Origin: Lecanicillium sp. G3
Taxonomy: Eukaryota; Ascomycota; Sordariomycetes; Hypocreales; Cordycipitaceae
DNA length: 64,000 bases
NCBI GenBank assembly: GCA_037575805.1
Contig: JAZHPD010000022.1
Coordinates: 310,001 to 374,000 of the forward strand
Direction of reading: 5' to 3'
In this document: positions 10,369 to 20,700 of the stretch, piece by piece
Position numbering within the stretch: position 1 is the stretch's first letter
Layout: each line of letters opens with the position of its first letter
Made by a program: the position numbers and the translations under genes
Notes under the pieces: generated by a model
What the model saw: the letters and a program-made list of their open reading frames with translations, nothing else
Database searches by the model: none
What the model was told of the DNA's origin: nothing

Positions 10369-11430
10369 TCAAATTTCATCATCCAGCATTTTACCCGCGT
10401 TCCTCTTCGCCGTCCACTTTTTCATGCCCTCCGTGAGTCCCTGCGCAAGGTCCGGGTCAAACGTGTGGCCGTCGCCTTCAAAAGACAGCTTCGCGCGCCA
10501 CGTAATCCACCTCTCGGCCATGGCTCCCTCGGGCGCCCTCAGGAGACCCGTGGAGATGTCCACGACCGGCACGCCCTGGTATCGCCTGGTGTGGAGCAGG
10601 AAGAAGACGGTCGCGCTGCACACGCCGCAGAACGCGCGGGTGACGCCGTCGGATGAGACGTACGTCTTGGTCGTGCCGATGCGCAGGTCCTCGCCGACGG
10701 GCGGCTCCAGTCGGTTAGTAGGCACAAAGATCCACGATGCCACGGGTGTGCCGTTGACGATGCGGCAGTCGTCGCAGATATCGAGAGTGCCGCGCCACTT
10801 GGTCCTGTCGACTGGCGAGACGAAGCGCCCGGCAAACGAGTCCTCCGCCATGCCCTCCGGCGGCCGCGGGATGGTGAATGATACGCCACCGCAATGGCAC
10901 TCGGCACGAAGACGCTCCTGGCCGTCGGCGCCGACTTCTGCGGCGGGCGGTGCGTTGGGCGCCTCGTTGTCAGGGTTCCAGGACGGGAGGGGCTTGCCTT
11001 GCATGTGCGTCAGGATATCCGCAAGGCCGCTCTCGCCGGCCGATTTGCTAAAGACGTGCGTGTAAAGAGTGACGATATCGCGGCTGTGCTCTGTAAAGAG
11101 GGCCGTTGCGAGCGTCCACGAGCCGTCGTCGATGCCGATGGCGCCGACATGGCATCCGCACTTGTTGCATGACTTGGTTGTGTAGCCCACATTCGGCACC
11201 TGGTATGTTGCCAGGCTAGCGATGCTGGACGGTGCGATCCATCTCGGCTGAATCTCCTTCCTCACGAAAGCGTGCATGTTCCCCAGCGTGCCCGTGTTGT
11301 AGCGGCATATGCTGCAGTGGCAGATGTAGGCCTTGAGTGGCAGGTCCGTGACGGGGATGTCGAGGGCGAGATGGACATCGCCGCAATGGCATTTGGCTTC
11401 CACAGTGCGTGTTTTCGTATCTGATGCCAT
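10369..11430 (-). CDS. Tandem CENP-V/GFA zinc-domain protein
   Basis: Single exon, 353 aa. The protein consists of two CENP-V/GFA (Mss4-like fold) domains. The first has CHCGDVHLAL, CHCSICR and CNKCGCH (about residues 14-115). The second has CHCGGVSF, CDDCR and FCGVCSAT (about 185-310). The cysteines are those that bind structural and catalytic zinc in glutathione-dependent formaldehyde-activating enzyme relatives. In fungi most such proteins are uncharacterised, and a role in aldehyde or sulfur chemistry is only inferred from the family. The doubled architecture points to an internal duplication. The ATG at 11430 has a good context and is just downstream of a TATATAAAT-like sequence. Confidence 0.82.
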   Translation of the reverse strand: MASDTKTRTVEAKCHCGDVHLALDIPVTDLPLKAYICHCSICRYNTGTLGNMHAFVRKEIQPRWIAPSSIASLATYQVPNVGYTTKSCNKCGCHVGAIGIDDGSWTLATALFTEHSRDIVTLYTHVFSKSAGESGLADILTHMQGKPLPSWNPDNEAPNAPPAAEVGADGQERLRAECHCGGVSFTIPRPPEGMAEDSFAGRFVSPVDRTKWRGTLDICDDCRIVNGTPVASWIFVPTNRLEPPVGEDLRIGTTKTYVSSDGVTRAFCGVCSATVFFLLHTRRYQGVPVVDISTGLLRAPEGAMAERWITWRAKLSFEGDGHTFDPDLAQGLTEGMKKWTAKRNAGKMLDDEI

Positions 11431-11879
11431 ATTTATATATCACGAGGTTGCGTGTGTTCGATGTGTAAAGAGACGCGCGAGATGCTGGGCTGTCTTTATA
11501 AGCGCTTGCATGTTAGTCTTCGATCCGTGGGGCTTTTCAGCCCAACTTCAGCCGTGAATTCTTGTACGGCAAATACTAGGGGCGCAGAACATGCAGTAAT
11601 TTCGTAAAATTCGCATTCGATTACTTAGTAAAGCTGATCAGACTTGCTCAACCATGCCCGCAGCTGTTACCAGCACCCTGTGTTACACCAAGGCGACCTA
11701 CAGCCATGTACAGCGGCCACAGTGAGTGGCGAGCGCTGGACCTCCAGCGATCCGCTTTTCGCAACGCCTGAATCGTCCCCCACCAAGACCGGCAGCTAAA
11801 CATTTTTTTCCTTCTGCTCGAATCTCTTCAAACGCAACCAACTCGACGACACTCATTTTCACAAACACGTACACTCATC
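11431..11879. promoter_or_regulatory. Divergent promoter of GFA protein and BUD27
   Basis: The two genes are transcribed away from each other from this 449 bp region. A TATATAAAT-like stretch lies near 11431-11440 for the minus gene. A C-rich leader precedes 11880 for the plus gene. No named regulator site can be assigned. Confidence 0.45.
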
Positions 11880-13697
11880 ATGGCGGCGGCTTCGGCGCAA
11901 AAGCCTGCTGTCCATGAGACGCTGGCCGACCTCGACAGCCACCTCGCCGGGCTCAAGGACAAGGTCGAGCAGCTGCGCAAGTCCCTGCAGCACTGGCAGA
12001 CCTGGGACGCCGAGTACGAGGCCCTCAAGGAAGAGATCGACGCTCTGCCCGAGGCGGCATCCGCGGAGGAGCTGAACAAGGTGCGCGCCGGGTTCGACGG
12101 CGACCTGCTCGTCGGCAAGGAGCTCGACGAGATCTTCGGCCAGCAGCTGCGCTCACGCGACCAAATCTCCAACGTGCTGGACCGCCGCATAGACTATGTC
12201 AGCCAGAATGTACGAAGCCTGCAGGCGCAGCTGGAAAAGGCAGAGCTCGCGCACTCGGATGCCGAGGCGTTTAATGAACAGGGCGCCGTTGACGAGAACG
12301 GCCCCCCGATTACGGAGATTCTGGAGGAGCTCGACGAGCAGGGCAATGTGATCTCGTATCGTCTGAACCGGCCCGGCGAAGCCTTGCCTCGTGTCAAGGC
12401 AGCGCTGGAAAAGGTTGGCATCGATTCCTCGGGTTTGGATGATCCATCGACTTCGAGCCAAACTACTGCGAGCCAGAAGACTACAGAGACACCAAAAGAG
12501 ACCAAGGCTATCCCTGCCCCAAAGCAGGAAGAGCCCAAGAAGAACAAGGAATCATTACCTCTTCCTGCCGCGCCAGAGCCCGTGCAAGAACCTGGTCCTC
12601 CCGTATCACGAATGGCAAGACGCGTGGATAGCATAATGAAGACCGCCAAGGAGCAAGAAAAGATTAGCAGCCAACCTGCTGTTGTTCCAGACGATGAAGA
12701 CGAGGACGACGCCGAACTTCGCCAGCAGATGCTCAAGTACAGCATGGGCGAGATGGGTGCCGTCGTTGCTGAACTCAACCTGGAAGAAGACGATGACGAT
12801 GATGACGACTTTGATGATGACGAATGGCTCGAAGGCGATGAGAACGACCTTGATGAGGATGATGATGAGGAGGAAGATAAATATGGCCGCTTCACAGGCC
12901 GCATGATTACCGACAAATACCAAAGGCGAATGCTGGAGCTAGAGACAAAACTCGGCGTCAAGTCTCGCTTTACCCAGAAGCAAGAAGAGGAGGCCGAAGA
13001 GAAGGACTCGGACGACGATGACGGCGAGGGAATCGGCCGCATTCGCATCAGTGCACAGCCCACGCCTTCCTCGGCGTCCTCATCCGCCTTGCCTACGAAA
13101 TCCATCGTCAAGGAGAAGAATGCCAGCAGAAATGAGCCCAAGAAGGGCGTCCGCTTCGCCAACGAACTCGATATTGCGCCTGATACCGAACCGGCGCCTA
13201 CTCCAGCCAACACCAAGGCGGACAAAGCCGACGTCGTGGAGCCAATGAGCGACCTCATTGTCGAGCGAGCACCGGCCCCCAAGCCCGCAGTTCCCACGAC
13301 GACGCGCAAACCCTCGCGCTTTAAGCAGGCCGCCGCCGCTAACGCTGGCAATGGCAACATGCCCAAGGGCCCGCTCGATGTGCCCTCGTCCTTCCTCGCA
13401 CAGCACCCACAGGAAGATAGGACGGTGCCGACAGGCCCCGAGGGTACGACCATCGCCGACACCCTCATCGAGAAGCAGACGGTGTCGCGGCCCACAGACC
13501 CGAGCGAGCTCGACGACGAGATGGTGCACATGGGCGTCGCCGAGGAGCACCAGCGCCTGCGCAGCCGCTTCATAAGGCGCGACGGCGGGGGATTCCTCAA
13601 GGAAGACGAGGGCGCCGTGCAACCGCTCGACGAGGCGGACGGTGGCCGCACCGAGCGGATGAGTCGCTTCAAGGCGGCGCGTTTGTCTCGGCAATAA
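11880..13697 (+). CDS. BUD27: BUD27/URI unconventional prefoldin-like protein
   Basis: Single exon, 605 aa. The N-terminal third (about 1-150) is an alpha-type prefoldin-like coiled coil with a central hairpin. Middle and C-terminal parts carry short conserved blocks typical of fungal Bud27/URI (DUF3835): SRMARRVDSIMK, KYGRFTGRMITDKY, KKGVRFANELDIAPD, KPSRFKQ and a C-terminal VAEEHQRLRSRFIRRDGGGF. A long Asp/Glu run spans about 302-335. The family assists assembly of RNA polymerases and links TOR signalling to translation; that role is by homology. The acidic run and phospho-rich linkers are disordered. A single large frame with no intron is plausible, as all conserved blocks lie in one frame. 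Confidence 0.82.
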   Translation: MAAASAQKPAVHETLADLDSHLAGLKDKVEQLRKSLQHWQTWDAEYEALKEEIDALPEAASAEELNKVRAGFDGDLLVGKELDEIFGQQLRSRDQISNVLDRRIDYVSQNVRSLQAQLEKAELAHSDAEAFNEQGAVDENGPPITEILEELDEQGNVISYRLNRPGEALPRVKAALEKVGIDSSGLDDPSTSSQTTASQKTTETPKETKAIPAPKQEEPKKNKESLPLPAAPEPVQEPGPPVSRMARRVDSIMKTAKEQEKISSQPAVVPDDEDEDDAELRQQMLKYSMGEMGAVVAELNLEEDDDDDDDFDDDEWLEGDENDLDEDDDEEEDKYGRFTGRMITDKYQRRMLELETKLGVKSRFTQKQEEEAEEKDSDDDDGEGIGRIRISAQPTPSSASSSALPTKSIVKEKNASRNEPKKGVRFANELDIAPDTEPAPTPANTKADKADVVEPMSDLIVERAPAPKPAVPTTTRKPSRFKQAAAANAGNGNMPKGPLDVPSSFLAQHPQEDRTVPTGPEGTTIADTLIEKQTVSRPTDPSELDDEMVHMGVAEEHQRLRSRFIRRDGGGFLKEDEGAVQPLDEADGGRTERMSRFKAARLSRQ

Positions 13698-14513
13698 AAC
13701 CAATATTCACTGTATATACTCATGCATCGTGGCGCAGGATCTTGCTTTTTTTTTTTTTTTTTTTTCCAACTCGGCATATAGACAGACATTTTGCATAATG
13801 GACTTTCCATTTCTCTTCTTTTCCATCTCTCCTTCTTTCTCCCCTTCCTCTAGGTGTGTCACGCAACGGAACGCTTTTCGGTACATCTTTTTGTACTGTC
13901 TGGATCTGCAGCTAGCTATCTGCTCGTCCTCTCTCAGCCGCTTCCAAGAACAACCTTTTTTGACGGGCTCTCTGATGCCGCGTGCCTGAAACTCGTTTTC
14001 ACCATTTATTCCTCTGGCCTTGGCTATTCGTTTCACCCGTTACATGCATCTCTTGAAGTGGTCGCTGTGGATCGTGACGCACCGTTGGCGCTTCTATATA
14101 GGGTAGTCGTGCAGTGTTGTTTTGGATGACGGTTTTCGCGACGTAAAGTCGGATTTTTGGCATTACAGGTGTGTGGTTGGTATATTGTATGAATTTATCA
14201 CACGAAACATTTTCCCCTGTGCTTTTTTTCACTTTTATAAGGGAATGTCGTGCTATAATTAAAGCTTGGACACACATTGCTAATGTCCTGCTAATGCCAA
14301 CATGTCGAGGAACGAATTGCAAATAGCACATCAGCCTGAAAAGAACAAAAAAGAAACGGACGCCTTGACATATACAGGCCCAGAAATGATACTATTTTCA
14401 ACATCTTTCACAACAAAAAAAAAAAAAAAGAAAAAGAAAAGAAAAAAGAAAGATTGAACAGTGTAAGGACGAAGAAGAAAAACAGACGCCTGCTGCCAGT
14501 AGCGGCAAAAGGC
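13698..14513. other. 3' flank of BUD27, AT- and poly-T-rich
   Basis: A T-run of about 21 lies near 13745-13765 and an A-rich stretch near 14415-14450. No coding frame with conserved features and no RNA gene other than the tRNA next to it is seen. Confidence 0.5.
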
Positions 14514-14519
14514 AAAAAA
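14514..14519 (-). terminator. RNA polymerase III terminator of tRNA-Val
   Basis: On the minus strand six T residues begin three bases after the discriminator base of the tRNA at 14523, the normal Pol III stop signal. Confidence 0.8.
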
Positions 14520-14522
14520 GTG

Positions 14523-14596
14523 TGATCCCGCCCGGGCTTGAACCGGGGACCTTCTCGGTGTTAACGAGATGCCATGACCAACTAGACCACGGGATC
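14523..14596 (-). tRNA. tRNA-Val (anticodon AAC)
   Basis: The minus strand folds as a complete cloverleaf: acceptor GATCCCG with CGGGATC and discriminator A; a D-arm with the GTTGGT core; anticodon stem TCTCG/CGAGA with loop TTAACAC (anticodon AAC, valine GUU, wobble-modified to inosine in eukaryotes); variable AGGTC; and T-arm CCCGG-TTCAAGC-CCGGG. The internal B box reads GGTTCAAGCCC. No intron. A T6 terminator follows directly. Confidence 0.96.
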
Positions 14597-14851
14597 CAAT
14601 CTTTTTGATGAAGGCTTGTCTCTTAATTCACATAATATTCCTCATACGAAGTGGCGTCGAATACCAATTAAACACGAGCTTTCACCCACATGCAAGCCTC
14701 CTCCGATTCGACAATACTTTCAAATATGTTCAAATAGAAATTCATTCGCTCATTGCCATGAGTTTTATATAATGTACAATATGCTACCACCCACGTACAC
14801 TGTTGCCTTTCAGAACCACTGAAGATATACAAAACAAGTCCCCCAACAGTT

Positions 14852-15864
14852 TTATTTGTTCCCCTTGCCGCCATTCCACAGCGCAGACAGCGTATCCGAC
14901 AGCGTCGCCTCGCCCGCTTCCTGCCGCGCCTTGCGCTCCTGTTTCTTGGCCTCGAGGAGCTGCTTGATGTTCTTGGCCACGTCCTCCTTGCTCTGGTAGT
15001 CGCCGCGCAGCGCCGCGGCCTCGGCCTCGCGCTCCCCCTCGGGCAGCTGCTCCAGCGTCTCGCGCCACGTCTTCTCGACGTCCTCGGCCGGCTGGACCGT
15101 CTTCGCGGGCTTGGGCACCACCGAGTCGAACACGGGGACCGGGAGACCGGCCTTCTTGGCCTCGGCAACGGCCGTTTCGTGGTCGAGCATGCGGTTGTAG
15201 AGCTTGTCGGCGTGCATCTGGATGTCCTCTTCGACCTGTGGCGGGCGGCCAATCACGGAGCCGTAGCCCAGCGCGCGTAGAAATCTCTGTAAATGATAGC
15301 ATTAGTATCTATTCCCATATGTTTTTCTGCCTGAAAAGTTGAGCGTCGTACCGATTGCATGGTGTAGCAGCGCTCGTATCGCTGCACCTGGTGCCTGCAC
15401 ATCTGCAGCTGGTCCGTCCATTTGCCGTGCTTCATGCAGTTGATCCATTCCTCCTGCTGGATGGCGCAGTTCTCCATGGCCGCCACGCCAATCGCATTTT
15501 TGCGCTCCTTGTACCCCTCCAGGATGTTGACTAGCTTCTCCTGCTCTGTCGACGTCTCGTCTTCGACCTGCGCGAGCGACCGGTAGTTCTTCCACAGATG
15601 CGCGTAGCGACCGTCCTGGTACAAGCTCTCTGAGGGCACGACGGGTTGTGAGTTGTCGGTCGCGGGGGCGGGGGCGGGAGCGCTTCGCCGTTGTGTTGTC
15701 GGCTGCGCTGTTGTGGGTGGTGGTGGCGCCTCGGACTGCTGCGGTTTGGGGGCGTTGTATTTGACGGGAGACTCCTTGTCCAGGAACTCCCGCAGCTTGG
15801 GGTCCAGGCTGCCGACCGGGTCGCTGGACTTGTCGCCCCCGAATATTGACGGTAACCAGCCCAT
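14852..15864 (-). CDS. Twin CX9C (CHCH) protein of unknown function
   Basis: Two exons: 15864-15352 and 15286-14852 (315 aa). Starts MGWLPSIFGG, followed by a proline-rich disordered segment (to about 80). Then comes a helical domain with the paired motifs CAIQQEEWINC and CRHQVQRYERC (about 132-142 and 155-165), each C-x9-C. This is the helical hairpin fold of proteins oxidised by Mia40 in the mitochondrial intermembrane space. The C-terminal third is charged and helical, ending in Lys-rich sequence. No organelle presequence is seen, which is normal for this import route. I cannot name the subfamily; a mitochondrial or membrane-linked role is inference. Splicing joins MQS to RFLRALGYG in phase 0. 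Confidence 0.75.
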
Positions 15865-16462
15865 TGTATGTGTTGTGGTGGATTTAGTGGTGGGATAACG
15901 AGAAGCTGGAGCAAGCTTGTCGCTGGCAAATCTGGAATCTGGATATAGGTGCCAATTTTACTACGCACTGTGCTGAACACTGTACAAACTTATCGCATTC
16001 TGCAGTCAACTACAAAGAAACATTACATGGAAATGCACATAAACTAACCAATTGGCTATGATTATCCAAAAGAGCAGTCATAAATGAACATGCTTGCTCT
16101 TTACTCTCTCTTGCTTGCCCTCCCGTGTTTTAATAAAACACAAGTCGTGACAGCTTTGTGGCACTGGTCCTACACGAGTCTCCGATAGAAGTTCAAAATG
16201 TCGGTTATTCGATATCTACAAAGGGTTGCAGAATGAGCTTGTACTCGGCTGATCAATCCCCGGTCATCCGTAGTTCACGTAGTCCTTGTCCATCGTCACA
16301 GAAAATGATCCAATTCCATTCGTTAATCTTTTATTTTTTTGATTGCATTTACCGTACAATCCGTGTAAAGCAACTTCCGGTGCCCAACCCTACAGCGGGA
16401 GTTTCCCATCCCTCTGTTGTTTATCACGCCAAAAAATGCCACAACATAAGCCCAAAATATTT
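15865..16462. other. Intergenic between CX9C gene and RPS11
   Basis: This holds the promoter of the minus-strand CX9C gene and the RPS11 3' untranslated region. AT content is higher here than in the coding parts. No other feature is supported. Confidence 0.5.
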
Positions 16463-17256
16463 TTAGAACTTGGAGAACTTCTTAACAGCCTTGCCGGTAC
16501 GGGGCAGCACGCGCAGAACGTTGAAACGGACCTAATCGTCCAATGTTAGCATTCGCGTATTTCGATTGATCGTTTCGTAGAGGGGTTCGTTTCGGTAAAC
16601 GTACAGTCTTGCTCAGGGGACGGCACTGGCCAACGGTGACCTGGTCACCCTCCTCAACACGGAAAGCGGGGGAGACGTGGGCGGCGAGGTTCTTGTGGCG
16701 CTTCTCGTAACGGGAGTACTTGGGGATGAAGTGAAGGTACTCGCGGCGGATGATGACGGTACGGTGCATCTTGGTGGAAACGACGGTGCCGGTAAGGATA
16801 CGGCCACGGATCGAGACGAGACCGGTGAAGGGGCACTTCTTGTCTGTGGCGGGAGTTAGCACTGCCGCTGGAAAAATTTCGCATGGTTGTCGTCGGCATC
16901 GGCTCCATTATCCACCATCGCTCTCGGAATCGTCCTCTCCCTCTCTCGTTTGCTCGTTCGTCGCTCGTCGTGGAAAATGAAGCCGGCACTTTTCGATGTC
17001 GCACATACCAATGTAGCTGCCCTCAATGGCGGTCTTGGGGGTACGGAAACCCAGACCGACGTCCTTGTACCATCGGCGGCCGTTCTTGCCAGGTCTGGCG
17101 CTCTTGGCCTTGCTCTTAGAGTTCTGGAAGATGTGAGGCTGCTTCTGGAAAGCACGCTCCGACTGGACGGTCAACTCGGTCGCCCTGAGGTTCGGAAAGT
17201 CAGTAAAACAACATTGCGAACATAACCGTCGTGCGCTCGTTCGGTGATTCTCACAT
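16463..17256 (-). CDS. RPS11: 40S ribosomal protein uS17 (RPS11), start codon split by intron
   Basis: Four coding exons: 17256-17255, 17184-17009, 16843-16605, 16531-16463 (161 aa, the normal length). The protein binds 18S rRNA in the small ribosomal subunit. The N-terminus MATELTVQSERAFQKQ, the GRRWYKDVGLGFRTP segment, the uS17 core (KCPFTGLVSIRGRILTG, STKMHRTVIIRREYLHF) and the end KAVKKFSKF are all characteristic. The first coding exon supplies only A and T of the ATG; the G comes from the next exon, after an intron with donor GTGAGA and acceptor CTCAG. No other ATG fits: the upstream in-frame sequence meets TAA before any ATG. A divergent KNL1 promoter lies upstream. Confidence 0.93.
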
Positions 17257-17459
17257 CTTGAATGATCCTGCTCCGGGGTATTGTCGTTACAAGAGGTCGG
17301 TGTCGTTTGGGATGGGTGAGAACAAGGTCGGTCGATTTGCGCTGGATGGAGGTGTAGGGCACTGGCGCACCGATTTTTCCAACTTTCTTCCCACCTTAGG
17401 GCTTGCAAAATTGAGATTGGCTGGCTAGGGGAGTGCTGTGATTGGCTAATCCCTCTGTG

Positions 17460-17494
17460 CACGTGATGAAGCGAGTCGAAAAGTTTGTCACGTG
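17460..17494. promoter_or_regulatory. Two CACGTGA E-boxes in divergent RPS11/KNL1 promoter
   Basis: CACGTG occurs at 17460-17465 and 17489-17494, both followed by AT, 29 bp apart. They sit about 200-240 bp from each start codon in the 462 bp shared region (17257-17718). CACGTG is bound by bHLH factors such as Cbf1-type proteins. Which gene they serve cannot be told. Confidence 0.5.
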
Positions 17495-17718
17495 ATCGAC
17501 CAGCAGCAAGCGATTGTTGTGGACCGCAGGACTCTGTTGGAGCCCCACCAAGAATTGGTACGTACCTCTGCACTCTTCCAAAGCGGGCCGAAAGTAAACA
17601 AACGCGGGTTGGCGCGAAACGTCACTTAGACGTTGATTGTAGTCCATGGTTTTGGCTTACCGTTCACGCCCATCGCTCAGCGCGTTCGCACCTGACAACT
17701 TGCGACGGCACTGCCAAC

Positions 17719-20700
17719 ATGTCTTCTCCAGGTGATGCCACAGTGCCCGCGACGCGACGCGCAAGGAAATCTATTGGCGCTCACCATGATATACGAAAAG
17801 CTATGGACAAGGAGAATGCGACAGTGGATATCGCCAGCGAGCTTGCCGAGAGGCGCAAAGCCAGAAGCAAAAGCATAGGGCCTGGTGGTCTGGATACCCT
17901 CAAGCCCGGAGCAGGAAACAGACGAGCAGTAAGCTATGCTGCCCCGTTCCCTCATTATTCCCGTATACTGACATACTCTAGTCCATTGCTGCCCCGCGAT
18001 CAATCCTGAAGCCGCGCATGTCTGCTCTCCCCGAGATACCATCCTTACCGTCTGCGAAACGAAGCTCTAGTGGCAGCGATGATACTATTCGACGAAGGTC
18101 TCCACGCAGCTCAACTCGAAGCGATATTACTGCATCTAAGATTGCTCTACGCACAGAAGAAGAGCAGCAAGCAGCCGCGCGAGAGCGCGAGGAGCAAGAG
18201 AGACGAGATGCTCGCCGCAAGTCGCTTGCCAGCCGGAGGGTATCGTTTGCCGCTGAGGCCACACTACATACATTTCATGATATCGATATGCAAGATTCCA
18301 CCGCGTCTACGGACTACTCGACCCGTCATTCCAACGCGCCCAACGCTCAGTATCAAGCAACCCCGCAACAACGACGCGGTTCTGCTCTTAATTCCACCGC
18401 ATATCAAGATGACGATGATAGCGTCACGTCTATTCTATACAGTGACGACTCCGAGCCTGCAGATGACGTGGAAGAGGTGGAGGATGCCGAAGAAGAAGAA
18501 GAAATGTCGAACAGCGACTCCGATGACGGGACAATGATGACAATCGATACTGAAGAGGTCACCGGGACCACCGTCGCGTCGGACCGCTCTGAAGACCCAG
18601 GCGATGAATCGTCAACCCTCGAAGAAGCACTCAGACTTGCCGCTGAACGTGCTGGTACCCAGCGTCTTGACGAGGAGTATGAGGAGCAAGCTGAAGACGA
18701 TGCAGATGAAGAGGAAGAGATCATTCCCTCATTCGGATGGATTAAAAAAGATGCGAACAAGCAAAATAATGAGTTCCGAGACTCTACGTCTACTGTATCT
18801 CGGCCAAGCTATCCTACCGACGAGGCTACAGAGGCCGGCATGGAAATGGACATGACTTACAACATGGGTCGGATTATCAAACCGAACGATGGAGCCGAAT
18901 CTGACGGCGAAGCGGAAATGTCTATGGATGTGACTAAGTCATACGGAGGCATTCTGTCTGCGCAGTCGCCCGAAAGCAGCCCCATCCGAGATGTACCCGA
19001 CGACTCGCCCGAGCGGGACGCGACAATGGAATTCACCGCAGCACTTGGTGGTATCCGATCAGCTGAACACGACGACACGACAGACGACGTTGATGGTAAC
19101 GAAGAAATGTCCATGGAATTCACCATGGCCATGGGCGGAATTATCGGCAATCAGAAACGAAAGAGCATTGACGCTGCTAGACGAAGAACACTCAACCAAT
19201 TGGACGAAGCAGATGTGACAATGGATATGACTACTAGCGTAGGTCGTATTTTGCCCCAGAAAAGTCATCAAAACGATGACAGCGCGGATAATGAGGAAGA
19301 TGCCACTGCCGGCATGGATATTACTGCAGGTATGGACATTACTGCAGCCATTGGCGGCATTTTGAACAGCCAAGGGCGTCGCAGTATTGGGCGGGATATC
19401 ATGGTCGAAGAAGCCAATAAGCCAAACAGCCCGGGGACGGCAATTTACAATGCCATTTCCAAGCAACCTCTTAGACGGCGATCATCTCGGAATGCCCCCT
19501 CAGAAAGCCCAAGCACGAGTGCGGGCCTGCTTCCTTTACGTGGCAAGCAGCCAAGCCCAGAGGAACAGATAACGCCCAAGCCAACAAAGCCAGCCAAGAA
19601 AACACCATCTCCGACAAAACAGACTACTCCGCAGAGCAAAGAGCATCCAGCCCGGGCGACGCGAAAATCGCACAGCCGTACCCCAGAAGCGCCAGTTTTG
19701 GCCCGCCGGCGATCCGGCAGGCTTTCCCCAGAAAAGTCGCCGGAGAAGTCACCAGCAAGCTCACCGGTTCGATCACCGGCCAAATCGCCAGCCAAACCTT
19801 CCAAAGCTACGCCTTCCTCGCACGTCAAGTCGGCTCATCACGGGCCCGAGCCAGGGACAGGCAGTACAGCAACCTATATCACGCCGCAGAGGCGGCGCGT
19901 ATCAGGCGTTGGAGCAGACCGCAATGGGCTTGGCTCACCTCGGATTGCCGAAGTATTTGACCGCCGAAGCTCCATTGGTGATTCAGCGAGCAAATTCGTG
20001 CCTGGCAAACGCTTGGTGGCATTTGAGGATCCGAAAGCAATGTCGAAAGAAATTGATGACGAACGAAGCCTTGAGGAAGAGCGTGAGCGCACAATTCCAA
20101 AACTAAGCCACCCTCAGGAAGATAGAGATGCCACCCTTAACCTCCGAGGAATGATCGATAGCCTAAGTCCCGCCCGGAAACCCCTCCAAGGCCGCAAGAG
20201 CCTCCACGTTGGCAGTGCCAGAGGGCTACTGGGTAAACGCCCCCAAGAGCTCGACGAGGAAGACGCAGAGGAAAACGACGGCGTTAAGCGCCTCCGTGGT
20301 CACCGAGGCAGTCCCGTCAAGAACGTCAGACTGCAGCAGCCAACGAAGATGGGTGGTATCAATGGAGACTTTGCTGGATTCCGTGGCAAACTAGCTGCGC
20401 CGGACCTACACCACAGCCTCTCGTCGCCTTTGAAGCCAGCCAACGCCACTACACCCCGCCAGGAAGCTCTCTTTGATATGAGGGCCAACCACACAGTACA
20501 CGGAACAAACATCGACTCGCCTGCTAAGGATCAATCAGCTGATAATAAAGGCGATGGAATCCATTTGCAGGACTTTTTGAACATGATTTCTATTCGCTTT
20601 ATGGAGCTGGTGACGACAAAGAGAAGGCACACCACCGCCCCCGGAACACTCCAGGATGGCTCCACAGCAGATGGCGAAGACGAGATGTCTCTCGAGCGTT

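Noticed and set aside
12194..13810. 538-codon open frame antisense to BUD27
   Set aside because: It is a Ser-rich mirror of the Asp/Glu-rich coding strand; no conserved blocks, and the plus-strand protein is clearly real.
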